Below, one piece after another: positions 10,411-22,268 of a stretch of DNA of 64,000 nt (position 1 is its first letter; every line of letters starts with the position of its first letter). The DNA comes from Collybia mongolica (taxonomy: Eukaryota > Basidiomycota > Agaricomycetes > Agaricales > Clitocybaceae). Under the pieces are notes generated by a model, which worked only from the letters and a program-made list of their open reading frames with translations, made no database searches and was not told the DNA's origin. Both the position numbers and the translations under genes were made by a program. The stretch is from assembly GCA_013420905.1 (NCBI GenBank), contig JAAXNY010000013.1, positions 1,922,001 through 1,986,000 of the forward strand. Direction: 5' to 3'.

Positions 10411-10878
10411 TCAAAGGAAATTCATAGGAGTAACCCTTCAAGCTTCCGCATTAAGACGTTATCGGATACAAAGGGTCCTCCAAAGTAGACCGGAACCCGG
10501 TATCCGTCTTCATCTTCATCATCTAGAATTTAGTCAAAAATTTCCGATGCTCCAGAAGCATACGAGATTCGAGCAATGGCAAGCTGAAGATTACAGATAT
10601 TTGGATTCGGGAGCGGGACCCTGCTGCCGCCGATGCCCCCTCCAAAGGCAATTTCATCACCATCCGCCAGTGTGATAAGGGGTGAAGTGAAATCTTCTCG
10701 AACTTCTCGATAGTAATATCTCCACTAATTGACATGTGTGACTTCCGAGACTGAGATGAAATTGGGGAACTCATCTTATTGTCAGATGATAACCGTGTTT
10801 CAATTCCCCAAGCCAAGCCCTTATCCATCGCTTCGTGGGTGATATTGTCAAGGTTTAGTGCATTACAAGGATGGTTGA
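10411..10878 (-). pseudogene. relic of an unidentified conserved gene, copy 2
   Basis: This is the inverted counterpart of 1-475, read on the minus strand. One frame gives INHPCNALNLDNITHEAMDK and GLAWGIETRLSS near the start. A second frame gives the FGGGIGGSRVPLPNPNICNL and ASGASEIFD blocks, so at least one frameshift separates the halves. The two copies face each other across about 10 kb of repeat-rich DNA. As with copy 1, a link to fungal HNH_2-type proteins is only a recollection of the block pattern. Confidence 0.45.
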
Positions 10879-11347
10879 TTTTTTCTGAACAATATTGACG
10901 TCTATCATGCATCCAGCAAACGTCTCAATTGCGGAATGTGTCTGTACCTAGAGGTGCACGATTGACCAGAGTGATCACCAAAGAACGTCGAAATTACCTT
11001 CGACCGGATAGAAAACGGGATAATATGCACAACGGGGAGTGACCGGTTTGGGGGGGGACAAACGATAGGCCAGTAAGGTCACAACGAAGACATCACGGAG
11101 GGTTATCTACAACAAGCATTAGCCTATTGTTTTCCGAGCAATGGACGAAACTGACTAGATCTCTCAATGCTGACTGACTCCTTTGAGCGGTCGCTTTGTC
11201 CAACAACATATCAAACTCCTCGATAGGCTTGACGTCGGGGGTAGGACGAACAGTATCTTGAGGGGTTTTCTTTCCACCAGGATTCCGAACTGAGATAACA
11301 GACGCTTGATGGCGTCCTTCCTTGGAAAAAGACCTACTTACACATAA

Positions 11348-12200
11348 TTATGAGGTGGGACAGGTAGTGGCTGTGAGGCGAGGGAGGTCTGTAGCCGACT
11401 CCTGAAGTTGTTGATGGTTTGTTGCTGCCCAGATGTCTGGGGTCAATGTTCCAGTGCCAGGATTAATCTCTTGAACTAAATTACCATTTAAACCCAAGAG
11501 GCATGTAGCAAAGATCGAAGCGGACGCACCCGAATCAGCCACCTCTGGTACACCATATTTTCCCAACTTACTCAAGAATTCTTCAGCTATCGCGTCCGGA
11601 GAGGGAGAGTGTTTGATCAGAGCTGAGAAGAACGCGATGGGCGGGCAAGTTGAAAACTGAGCTTTCGGCTCCAATACGTTTGGCAATTCCTAAAGGAGAA
11701 CTGGTGACTGATCCATCTTGATTTTCCATCACCTGAAGAAGAGCCAAAGGATATGCTGCTGGCTCCATGGTTGTGATTCAAAAAATGATGTACTCGGAAA
11801 GACTCGAGGTCTCATACAAGACATGCCGCCTCCGTTCCTGGTGGTTGACGACTCCGATCCTCTACCCCCCATTTGGTGTCGAGTAAACATGACCATCCAA
11901 GAGCCGATCATTTCTTGAATAATATTGGATGGATTGACCTGGTTGCCTTCATACTCGATGTGGGTACCTCGAACATGTATACCCAAACCACCTACCTACC
12001 ATGTTCCATTGGGGGCGGGTTGGTGATTTGCTGAGATCACTAGTGTTTCCTCCCGATGGCCCTTTTATCGGTGGGAAGGAATTATTCGACTTATCGTGTA
12101 ACGACTTGTGCCCAGTGCCAATTACCCTTCTCTTTGCCATGTACATATGGGTCTGCAGCCTCAGAAGGAGTCAGTGTGTACGTACTAGCATAGGGCCAGA
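11348..12200 (-). CDS. unidentified gene or relic with several possible exons
   Basis: Minus-strand pieces look coding but fall in different frames. They are a stretch with ADPYVHGKEKGNWHWAQVV near 12160-12100, then VNPSNIIQEMIGSWMVMFT near 11915, then MEPAAYPLALLQVMENQDGS at 11768, then KHSPSPDAIAEEFLSKLGKY and ASIFATCLLGLNGNLVQEIN down to 11348. Intron-like GT..AG junctions separate some of them (for example a GTAGGTAGG donor near 12000 and acceptor near 11942). I cannot name the family. It could be a real multi-exon gene or a recently broken one. The limits are approximate. Confidence 0.35.
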
Positions 12201-12490
12201 GACGCAAACGTTAGTCGGTTGATTCGTGAAACCGTGGGAAATGTGAATCAGTGGTAGGCGTTAAACGAATACCATTATCTTTGAAATTCTAGCTATCATT
12301 GGAAACAATATTCTCTAGCCTCATACTTCACAGCTGTTCTATGCCATGGTGATGGAAATAGGGACGATCGCGAAGGTGATGAAAATGACATAAGATTATG
12401 TTCATAAAAATTTTTCTATTCAGGCCTCATCAACATTGTCGACCAAGCTGATGCATCCAGCACTTGCTATCAAGTGTGGTAACCTTCTAA

Positions 12491-14113
12491 TCAATTCACC
12501 CTCCCTTGCCTCAATGCTGCAGCAAGAGTCTTGACTCTGGAAGTACCACCAGTGCGGGAGTTCCCTCTGTTCGCACCGGCTCCTGTCTGGGCGCCGCCGA
12601 ATAGTGCCTCATTGCCCACAACGCCCTAGAAACGTCGTCAGCAAGTGAAAAAAGAAATACTACCTTTCAAAGGGCTCACATTTGTAACGGCCACACCATT
12701 GAGCGTAGCAGTCCCCGCCAGGATGTCAGCATAGTTGTCGGTCAAGAGCTGGACACCAGTGACGAAGTCTCTCTGATCGAATTCGCTGAAATATGCTTTT
12801 AGAATAGTGATATGAGAATAGCCGAGACGCTCACCAATGCCCTCCGTTCGGCGACGCATCAGCCGTCTGCAGTTGGTTGATTTGGGCTGCCGACAGCCCG
12901 GCGTTGGATGCAAGGGTTTCGTACGCTGTGACTGCCTGCGGTCTGGATGAATTATGAGCATAGCGATGTTGTAAGTAACGAGAGGAATTTATACATGGAT
13001 GTTTGGAGGTCAGGAAGATCGTTAGTGGTGCTTTGCCAGTGGATGCGAATGTTCGATAAATCGCCTTGAACTGCCACTTGCCTTTAGCAGGCTAGTGAGA
13101 CAGATAGCGAAAAGATTGGATGGAGAAACTGCTTACGGCTCGAGCCCTCCACATCCCATAATGGCTCCTGGTACACCGAGCGATGCGCCGAATGCGGGGA
13201 GCATGAATCCTATTGAAAAGCGGTGATTAATTTGGTGATTTGTTTAACTGAGCAACTACCGAGACTCGAAACTTACCACTCAGTAGTAAAGAGCCACCAC
13301 TAACACCTTCCATGAATATTTGGGTTGGGTCGAAATTCACAACCTTGGGAAGCTCCTGAATGAATCGTGTTGGTGATACGATAATAAAATCATTCTCCAA
13401 CGCTACTTACGGTGGTAAGAAGCTGATTGACAGCCGCACTATGTGCGGCACCATCAGGCCTATAAACGTCCTTGAGTAAAAATAGGTGCGTGTGACGGAT
13501 AGTATTGACCGAATCAATCCTGTGTTGTCGTTCGGGTCAAATCCGCCCCATCGCAACTGGGGGTCCGGGGAGAGCAGTGCTACCCCCATAAGATTATTAT
13601 TGACCCCTTGGTTCTGTTAAGCGAGGTATCAGCGACACGTAAGGCACCGAGCATTATGTTGCGTAGACTGACCGGAAAGTCGAAGAAGGATTGACCACCA
13701 TCACCATGGAAAAGTACCTTCATCCAATTAATTAAACCCTCTTTTTTCTATGTCCCGAGGCGGGGACTCACGTTGATTCCCAGTTTTCCGGTTGCACCGG
13801 TTGCAATAGTAGCGCCAGCACCAGCACCAGCCGCATCGACCAACTCCGAAGCAGGTGCAGAGACCTTGAAACGCATTGTCAAACCACTATCATGTCAAGA
13901 TAAGTACAAAGAAATGACCAAGATGATCTTAAAGGCATACTTGATGACAACTTTCTTATCAATGATCGTGCTCCCGTCGGTTGCCTTCGTAGCTCCTACA
14001 GCCGCCTTTGTATTTTTCTGCTCCCTCTGACGAGCATCGAGAGGAAGTGCATTACTTAAATATAGATAGGCCAGAGAGAGAACGAGGGAAAATTGAAGGT
14101 ATCGAGCGAACAT
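12491..14113 (-). CDS. secreted alpha/beta-hydrolase-like protein ('cyclin-like F-box' family of fungi)
   Basis: Eleven exons splice cleanly into about 362 residues. The start MFARYLQFSLVLSLAYLYLS is a signal peptide, followed by LPLDAR. Further on come TGATGKLGIN, LFHGDGGQSFFDFP, LLSPDPQLRWGG, and PDGAAHSAAVNQLL. The nucleophile-elbow-like GVSGGS sits at about residue 180, followed by PGAIMGCGGLEPQ. Near the C-terminus are NGGHCEFDQRDFVTGVQLL and VVGNEALF. This series is one I associate with fungal secreted proteins misnamed 'cyclin-like F-box', which have an alpha/beta-hydrolase fold. The substrate is unknown. Ten introns of about 40-67 bp, all GT..AG, interrupt it, and every join keeps frame. 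It is divergent from NOP4 with about 1 kb between the starts. The stop TGA lies at 12493-12491. Confidence 0.8.
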
Positions 14114-15111
14114 AGCCGTCAAGGTTCAGAGGTCAAAATAATGCTAAATATAGTGGGAAACCCGCTGGAGGGATGGTTGAAGGAGAAAAAACGTCTGAAG
14201 GGGGGCAGAACCAGCCGCAAAGAAAGTGAGAGGAAGAGAAAGTAGAGCTCGGAACACATTCTGTGAACCTCGGCCGAGGTATTTATTACCCTAGCTTAAC
14301 CCCGGGCCCACTGTGTTACGATGACGGTCGTCAGTGCCAAGCTTATCCGTCAAAGATGGTCGTACAAAAAGTTATGGAACGTCAAGATGACTTCCGGGGA
14401 TTCCTCAGGAGTGTAAGCCATTTGTGATCATGCGGTGGTTGATGCATGATTTGAACCTCTGCATCACATTGAACCAGTGACTCGAATTGTGACATCTATC
14501 AGTTTTGTCATGTCGACACGATCGAAGAATCTTCTCAACGATGAGGCTGGTGTGACGCTGGATAGATCGAAAACGCGGAATACAGAAAGATAGCGATGTT
14601 TAGGTGTGCTTTGGATGCCAGACTGCATGTTCATGCACAAATATAAGAAGAAACATGGTTAAAATTTAGTTTGAGGTACTTTAGTAGAGGATTATGAGAG
14701 AACTTTGGGGATACGCACTAGTGACCCCTGCCCCTGTATACCCTATAATTAGCTTGTATCGACCGAATATGAGAATGGGGACTATGGTTAGAACATTTGA
14801 CGCGGACAGTTGGTGTTTGGTAAGAGAGTCGGAAGCCGGAACGCTTTCCGCTTTTGTTTATACTGATGGTGATGGCCAAATCTTGCGATTTTTTGAAATT
14901 ATTGGCAGACAAGTCAAGGCGTCCGTAACTCGTCGGCTGTATTTCTTTTGGCACCCTTACTCATAAAGGACGAATTATAGCGTGGAGGAACTGAATCAGA
15001 AGCCTGAGGCTGAACTTTTCTCAAGCGGATCGAAACCCTCGCGATTTGGCACGTTTTAACCCTTGGACCTCGGCATCGGTTCAATTGCTTGCCCTTATCC
15101 AGTAGCTAGTA
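14114..15111. other. shared upstream region between two divergent genes
   Basis: About 1 kb separates the start codons of the minus-strand hydrolase-like gene and the plus-strand NOP4 gene. It should hold both promoters. It contains short ORFs (14694-14966 plus, 14718-14954 minus) that overlap each other and show no domain. No clear TATA box near either start was seen. Confidence 0.5.
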
Positions 15112-18100
15112 ATGTCCACGAAACTGGGAAAGAGGAAGGAGAGGGAGGAAGATCCTTCATTATTGACGGCGCATGGGTACAGTCTGGTCAAACCCTTCTA
15201 TAAACTTCGAGTCCAAGATTATCAATTTTAGGTCAACACTTTTTGTGTCTAATCTCCCGTACACTGCAACTTCGGTCGATCTACAAACCCTCTTCTCTGA
15301 TATCGCCCCCGTTCGATCAGCATTCGTAGTTCTCGAATTTGGTACTGGCGTTTCGAAAGGTGTCGGATATGTTTCGTTCGCGATTAAGGAAGATGCTCAG
15401 TCGGCTTTCGAGAAAATCAGCAAGGAGGGAATCAGCCTTGTCAGTCGGAATCTACGTGTTCAATGGGCAGAGAATAAGGTAAGTCCAGCACGATTATAAT
15501 CTATCTCGGTCTTATTTCCCACCCAGCCAAAAGAAGGGGAAAAGGCCGATATTATAAAGAAGGAACCCAAGCCACGACCACCTTCACGTCCGCAACAGCC
15601 GCGCATTCCCCATGATCCTCTCGCTATTCGGACAATAGTCGTCTCTGGATTACCAACTTCAATCGACTCTAAAGTTCTCTGGAAGAAGATACGGAAGTAC
15701 GACGGAGCGGAGAAAGTTGACTGGCCAATAAAGACAGCTTCAGGTAGTGATGATCCTACTACAGGTGCGACTTTTCATTATCTATCCCTGAACGTCTTGA
15801 GGAACAATTCTCTTCACCAGCTCACGTACTGTTCAAAACACCTGGGGCAGCATCAGACGCTGTCGGTAAACTCCATGCACATGTCTTCAAGGGCTGTTTA
15901 CTCTCCGTAACACTCAAAAAACGTCTCGACACCTTGTCCAAGCCGACGACTAAACCTGCCGCGTCATCGGAAGGTCAAACACTAAAAGGAACGGGCGGCG
16001 CCATTGCACCCAACCACGCCAGCAGACTTATTGTTAGGAACTTGCCTTTCAATGCTACTGAACAAGATTTGCGGGCAGTATTCCTTCCGTATGGGCCGAT
16101 ATACTCGGTCCACATCCCGACTGCTGAAAAGCAGGAGGCAGCAGGAGAGGACGGGGAGGGTGCCGGAAAGCATGTACGGACAAAAGGTTTTGCGTTCGTC
16201 TGGATGCTGAGCCGGAAGGACGCGGAGAAGGCGATTGAGGGGTGTAATGGGACGGTCGTGAGGGCAGGCACAGCAGAGTCGATTGTCTCCGACAAACAAA
16301 AGAAGAAGAAGCAGCGGCGAGAAGAGAAAAAACAGAAGGCTGCCGCTGTCGCAGGTAGTGGTGGGGAAGAGGAGGAAGAAGCAGAGGAGGTTGTTGACGA
16401 TAAGAGGGCGACAGAGCGTGTAATTGCTGTTGATTGGGCGTTGAGTAAAGAGAAGTGGAAGGAGGAGAAAGCCAAAATAGAAGAAGGGAACGAGGATGTG
16501 GAGATGCAGGATGGGTCTGTTTCAGAACAAAGTGAAGGTGATGAAGGGAGTGATGACGAGAGCGATGAAAGCGACGGGGAAGGCGGTCTGGGTGTACATG
16601 AAGACGATGGAAGCGATGAAGATGAAGCGGGTGTTGATGATGACGATGACGACGAAAATATGGAAGAACCAGTCAAGCCAACGCTTCCACCACCAGAAAC
16701 GGGGACAACACTATTCATCCGAAATGTCCCTTTCACTGCAACCGAGGATGATCTTCGAACACTGTATGATTCCGCTTCTGCCGACAGAGCATTTAAACTG
16801 ACACTAACTCAAGGTTCCGTGCATTTGGACCCCTACGATATGCCCGCATTACCGTAGACCATGCTACTGGCCGTTCGCGGGGTACCGGCTTTGCCTGTTT
16901 CTGGAATCTTGAAGATGCGAATAAGGTGGTAGAGCAAAGCGAAATTCTGCGCCTGGAGACGACAGGTCACTCAGCGGTATGTATCGAGGATTCTCACCCT
17001 TCGAGCCCCAAACTTACTGTCCATGCCGCCTAGCCCAAGAAAAATCCTTTCAAGTTGCCATCTATTCTAACGCCGGATCCATCATCAAATCTTGCCCAGA
17101 GCCTTGTTCTACATGGGCGAACTCTAGATGTCGTACAGGCAGTAACACGCGATGAAGCTGGAAAGCTCAAGGAGGATGGCGAGAAGCTCCGCGAGAAAGC
17201 TGACAAGCGTAACATGTACCTTCTTCGGGAGGGAGGTCCGTCCTTTCCATTTCAGACCCATGTGTTGAAGCTGATAATGTTTTATAGTAATCATGCCCAA
17301 TACACCTGCTGCAGAAACCCTGACACCTGCGGAAGTCGAAAAGCGAACAGCATCATACAATGCCCGCCGGGCACTGCTCAAGTCAAACCCCTCCCTGTTC
17401 ATCTCCAAAACCCGCCTTAGTATTCGGCAAATCCCACTTTTCGTCTCAGAACGTCTACTCAAGCGACTGTCCATCCATGCGGTTCGGGCCTTCGAAGCAG
17501 AGGCCAAGAAGGGTGAACGCACGTCACTCGCTGCGGACGAGCTTGCAGTAGTGGAAGACAAGGATGAAGAGACACCTATAAAAGGCGAGAATGATGCCGA
17601 CGAGAAGTCAAAGAAAAAGCGGCCTCTGGGAAGACGGACGGGCGTAAAGCAAGCAAAGATCGTTCGGATACAGGAGCGCGTGGATCCTGTCACAGGAAAG
17701 GGGCGGAGCAAAGGGTACGGTTTCATCGAAATGAACAAGCATGCAGATGCACTACGTGTCCTCCGATGGGCCAACAATAACCCTGAAGTCGGTCCTCTGT
17801 TTGAAGAATGGTGGAAGGAGGAGCTCGCAGACCTCATCAAACTCGAAAAGGCGAAGGAGCCGAAAGATGACGTCCGGCTGCAGCGCCTCAAGGAAGAGGC
17901 TGAAAAGGGAGGGAAAAAAAACACCAAGGGAAACCTGATCGTTGAATTCTCCATCGAGAACATCCAAGTCGTGCAACGACGCAATGCAGCGGCGAACAAA
18001 ACTCCGGTAAGATGTGCGCTCCACTGATAGATTTTCAGAAACTGATCTAGTCTGTAGTCGGATACGCAAAAGCCCAAAGAGAAGCCTGTGGTGCAGAAGT

Positions 18101-18252
18101 CGGAAGAACGATCTCGCAAGAAACGGCGAATATCCGAGGACAAACCCAAAGTACCTAAGAAGGAGGAATCTGTCAAACCCTCCAACAACATCGGTTCACT
18201 CATCGGCAGGAAACGCAAGGAGAAAAAGGGCGGGAGGAAGGGCACTCGTTGA
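15112..18252 (+). CDS. NOP4: Nop4/RBM28-type nucleolar RNA-binding protein with five RRM-like domains
   Basis: Eight exons splice in frame to about 920 residues, starting at ATG 15112 (MSTKLGKRKEREEDPS). RRM1 contains STLFVSNLPYTATS and KGVGYVSFA. RRM2 contains IRTIVVSGLPTS, RRM3 SRLIVRNLPFNATE and KGFAFVWM, and RRM4 TTLFIRNVPFTATE and RGTGFACF (split by an intron at about 16758-16812). A C-terminal RRM contains TRLSIRQIPLFVSE and KGYGFIEM. A long Asp/Glu-rich linker lies between RRM3 and RRM4 (about 16350-16670), and the protein ends in a Lys/Arg-rich tail, GRKRKEKKGGRKGTR. The order fits yeast Nop4 and human RBM28, which act in 27S pre-rRNA processing for 60S subunits in the nucleolus. The large minus-strand ORFs under it are shadows. 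Confidence 0.93.
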
Positions 18253-18972
18253 CCTCAACCTGGTGGTTTCTGTTGGGCTCCTATGCCGCTCCGAAACACT
18301 AGAGGCATGTGGGTCTCTTTCTGGTTAGGAGGCATGGCTCGTAGAGATCGCCTTTTGTAGGTCAATTGCACTGCCGAGTGGGTTATCAGAGCACAGCCTC
18401 CCATCCTGGTAGCGTGGGTTTGCATATGCATAAAATAACCTGTATCCACACAAAAATACGCATTCTGACTGCTTCTCGAGATATTCATAAACAACATAGA
18501 TTTTCAAAACCCAAAAGCTGGTAATGCCTACTATAATACAACGCTTCACCAACATATTGAAGAAAAAATAAACCCGTTTGGAAGGGGCGAGGGCATGAAG
18601 GGGGGCATCACAAGGAAGTGGACAAGGTCGAGCTATACAAGGGACTACAGGATGAGGGTAGGAAAAATACGTATCAATGCATCTAAATGATGCAGACATA
18701 CATAGTACACACACATCAAGGAAACAAGAACAATGCACCTAGGCAATAAAAAAAAAGAGAAGTAATAAAAAGGTAGAGGAAAGCAGGGGTGATAGCAGGA
18801 CAATTTTAGGGTGATGAAACAAACAAAAAGTTCGTTAAGATCGCGTAGATGTACAACGCTCGTCTGCCCATCCAAGGGGGTTATAGGAGTATTACAATGG
18901 CGAGAATGATAGATGGAATACAAGATGGTGGGTGGTGAATGGATGGACGGGGTGCGACGGTCATATAACCGA
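18253..18972. other. convergent 3' region between NOP4 and a minus-strand gene
   Basis: This 720-bp stretch separates two convergent genes and should contain both 3' untranslated regions. The minus-strand ORFs in it lack domains. A-rich stretches near 18745-18755 and 19015-19027 lie beyond the gene ends. Nothing else is visible. Confidence 0.5.
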
Positions 18973-19817
18973 TTACGTCTGAAATGCAACGTTGAGTATA
19001 ACATTTCATTCCGACAAAAAAAAAAATAGAACGAACTGTGGGCTCCTCGGCTGTAGCGGAAGCTTCAGCTTCAGGCTCCTCAGCGATTGTTTCACCGACA
19101 GTCGCAGCAACAGCAGTAGCTGGTTCCTGCCCCTCAACCTATGGAAAACACAAGCATATCAGGAATCCCATTAATGCCATAAAATAGAAGGGATGTGAAA
19201 TGTGTATCTCGGGAACAGTAAAGGTAATAAAAGCTATGTTGGAGGCATACCTTAGATACAGGTTTCTTGGAACCCGCCCGCGATGCGGGCTTGGCAGAGG
19301 CAGCCCGGGATGTGGGTTTAGCCGCAGCCTCAGAGGCGGGTTTAGCGGATGCTTTGGAAGCAGGTTTGGCGGACGCCTTGGATGCTGGTTTAGCGGCAGC
19401 AGCAGAAGGGGGTTTCGCAGCAGCCGCGGATGCCGGTTTGGCGGAAGCCTTAGACGTTGGCTTTGCAGCAGTTTTCGAGACAGGTTTGGCCTAAAAAGCT
19501 GAATTAAACACAACCAGTAATAAGGAAGGAGCGCATACCTTCTTAGCGGGGGGTTCATCACCATCACCGCTTTCTTCGACTGCTGCAGCACCATTGGGTT
19601 CGTCGGCCTCCTTGCGTTTCCTACCCCTCGAGGACTTGGGCTTATCCTCCTTGTCTTCAGCCTTCTCTTCCTTATCCTTGTCGGCCTTTTTTGTCCTGGG
19701 TTTAGCTGGTTTCTTCACAACGGGTTCCGGTTTGGGCAAATCCTTGATGCGTGTGGAGCGACGGGGCTCAGCGCTCTCGGTCGCGCCGTCAGTCGCTGCT
19801 GCTGCTTTGCGGGGCAT
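18973..19817 (-). CDS. lysine/alanine/proline-rich nuclear protein with tandem AKPAS repeats
   Basis: Four exons give about 200 residues. The protein starts MPRKAAAATDGATESAEPRR, continues RSTRIKDLPKPEP, and runs through a Lys/Glu-rich region containing SRGRKRKEADEP, an AT-hook-like basic patch. After an intron (about 19495-19539) comes a run of about ten 7-9-residue repeats of the form AKPASKAS/AKPTSRAA, then a short acidic end (EEPEAEASATAEEPTT) after another intron. The pattern is like the C-terminal tail of histone H1 or of HMGA/HMGN-type chromatin proteins, so DNA or chromatin binding is likely, but there is no globular H1 domain. The last intron (donor GTTCGTTC) is the least certain join, and the stop at 18973-18975 depends on it. 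Confidence 0.75.
19270..19496 (-). repeat. coding minisatellite for the AKPAS repeats
   Basis: Units of about 24 bp, with GGTTTxGCGGxxGCxxxGGA on the plus strand, are repeated about nine times with drift. Copy number in such repeats often varies between strains. Confidence 0.75.
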
Positions 19818-21342
19818 TGTGAAATAGAAGACAACGGCGAATAAGGGGGTAAAGATGGGGGGAGGGGAGCAGAGACGCGTTGGAACTCGGAAATCGATCC
19901 CAACTTCGGTTTGTTGATTAGACCCAAACAAAGATTCGCACGTGCACCGTGGATAAATCACGTGGTTTTAATTAACGACGCGTTTTCGTTTAAGGGCAAA
20001 TTCTTCTTCCTGGTTTTACATACGTCGTCAATATCGCAATCTTTCGTCGCCATCAGGGAATATACCGTCCCAAGCACTCACATGAATGACTGGCCCTTCT
20101 TCTTTTGACGGCGCTGAACAGCATCAACTTCAATATCCATGCTAATCTGGGTAGATTCCTAGAACATTCAAGGTGACGGACCCATCGCAAGCATCCTACT
20201 AGGACCTCTTAGAGACGAACGAAACTCCATGTTTAAGGCAGGAAAATCTAGGAGGTCAGACATCCCGATAGTAACACTGACGATACACACTGCCTTATCA
20301 ACAGGCCTCCCTACATGGTTCAGTTGCACGAGGGGAAGTAGGTCAACAAACCCACGCAAGTACAAGCCACCAGCAACTGACAAACTCTTATGTTCCGTCA
20401 TGCATCATGTGTGAGAAAAAAATCTACAACTCCTACTTGGCGGTATGTACTATCCCAACACGCTGAACTCGGTGGTGAGTAAAATATGAATAATGGTCAA
20501 GATTGTTCGGAAGAGTTATGGTGTGGATGTGGTCGGAAATAGTGCGCCTCGAGATTTTGGGGTGGTGTGATTTAAACCCTTAGGTGGCTGAGGTAATGCT
20601 CTGATTCGCCATGCCAAAGCCTCGTGAACCGACTCGCAGAGCTTGAAAATGGGATGTCCTCACTAGTACCGTGTCTTCACCGATGTGATTGTCCAGTAAG
20701 TTGTGTGTTCCATGTAAGCGTCGTGCTCATCGAGTGTCTAAAAAGCAGGACACCTCAATATGCAAGAAGTACGTAATGCCTTTCCCTTCACCTTGATCGC
20801 CCCCATGAGGAGCCGCCGTCGTGGCCAGCTTACTCGGGCCATATGAAAGTTACTCAATTGTATGTAATTGTAGTCGTTGAGATCCTATTTTACTAACGAC
20901 TCTATTCAGAATTAGGACTTAACATGCGTGTACGGCCTTCATAGGATGGCCGGCAATACGTCTCACATTTGACGGAGTTTATCTTACACAGAGCAACCAA
21001 CAACGAGATGCGCGAGGAAGAAGCTCCGAACGACATGCAAGGCCCTGAGATCCTTCTCCACACCAGCGTGCTGAGGGCGCATCCTGAAGATGACTTGAAA
21101 TCCAACTCGGCCTTGGGTCTTGCTCTTAGACCAGATCTCGATGGGAGGACGGGACGGCGAAGATAGATACCAACCAAAATGAACACGAAAACCCTGAGGA
21201 TCCCCAGCAATCATATGTACACCACTAGAGCTCAATAACACAATCTAGCTACCCATCGCTAATCCGCTAATTCCTCTCATCCTCGCCTCAATTCAAACTC
21301 CTCAACGACCTCCACACGAACAACATCGACTCCTCGCCTTTT
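19818..21342. other. no supported gene
   Basis: The first 100-150 bp should be the promoter of the AKPAS protein gene. Short overlapping ORFs on both strands (20168-20414 and 20902-21241) show no domain and largely mirror each other. No RNA gene or repeat was recognised. Confidence 0.4.
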
Positions 21343-21669
21343 CTACTCTACCTCATCTTCAGAGGCTTCTGTTTCCGGCACCTTCCTCAGGGCCCGCCCA
21401 TCATAACCCTCTCTGCAACTGCACACGTCCCCGCGCCTCGAAGCAGATTCATCACCCACTATCCAGGCTCGAAACACATGTTCGCGCCCGCGCATGCGGC
21501 GAACAGATCGTACCCCTGATGTCACGAGGATTTTCCGGACCTCGATCCCCATGTGTTTCCGATACATCTGTCCATGCGAGAGCTGACCTGGGCCAAAGGA
21601 GAGAAGGTCCAAGGCGTGGGAAACGTGATTTCTAGGCTGAATTTGCTGAAGAGCTGGTGAGGAGGCCAT
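21343..21669 (-). CDS. small hypothetical ORF (108 codons), doubtful
   Basis: An intact ATG-to-stop frame beginning MASSPALQQIQPRNHVSHAL. There is no signal peptide, no domain and no recognised family. It is divergent from a second small ORF starting at 21939, with 269 bp between them, which could be a shared promoter. Codon use is GC-rich as in nearby genes, but chance ORFs of this size occur here too. Confidence 0.25.
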   Translation of the reverse strand: MASSPALQQIQPRNHVSHALDLLSFGPGQLSHGQMYRKHMGIEVRKILVTSGVRSVRRMRGREHVFRAWIVGDESASRRGDVCSCREGYDGRALRKVPETEASEDEVE

Positions 21670-21938
21670 TGCATCGGTAATTTTGAGCTATGAATGGCCG
21701 GAAGCTGAAACTACGGGAGGCCAGTTGTCATTGAAGCGGAAGGCGGGGAAGGCTTGTAACGAATGAGCCCGAAGTAGGTGGAGAGGATGGCTGTGAGAGA
21801 GCGGTTTGACACTGCGGGGAATGATGAAGTGGAACCTACCAGGACGCGGGCTACGTTTGGAGGACATGTGATTGGAAGTTACGGGAATTCCCCATACTAG
21901 TTCAAGCTTCAATCCAATTCCAACCATACATCTCAACC

Positions 21939-22268
21939 ATGACGTTCGTCGCGGACGTCCCAATCGGAAAGATCGCACTTGATGCCCCAGTACTTCTCTG
22001 CGTCAGTGATCAACTCAATCACACTCAGTCCTTCCATTCAACCGTCTCTTGTGACGCATCCGATCTTTCATCTGCACTTGTATCGATCCTCCGACAATTA
22101 CGAGCTCAGCTTCCCTTACCACCTCCTCCACAGGACGCCACTCACATCCTCCCGTCCGGCTTCATCAATGCCGACAAAGCTCATGCCCAAGCTGCTTCCA
22201 AGGAGGCAGGGCCGCCGCTGCAGCGAACCGTTCAGGAGGTCAAGCATGTGAAATATGGCTTGGATTGA
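21939..22268 (+). CDS. small hypothetical ORF (109 codons), doubtful
   Basis: An ATG-to-stop frame beginning MTFVADVPIGKIALDAPVLL, with a Pro-rich stretch PLPPPPQDATHILPSG. No domain was recognised. It pairs divergently with 21343-21669. Introns in the following 300 bp cannot be excluded. Confidence 0.25.
   Translation: MTFVADVPIGKIALDAPVLLCVSDQLNHTQSFHSTVSCDASDLSSALVSILRQLRAQLPLPPPPQDATHILPSGFINADKAHAQAASKEAGPPLQRTVQEVKHVKYGLD

Noticed and set aside
15975..16736. 253-codon minus-strand ORF rich in Ser and Pro
   Set aside because: It is antisense to the Asp/Glu-rich and RRM-coding part of NOP4; acidic codons read backwards give Ser-rich frames.
17124..18245. 373-codon minus-strand ORF
   Set aside because: It lies antisense over the NOP4 C-terminal exons, which splice into a clear RRM and basic tail. 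The antisense protein has no domain.
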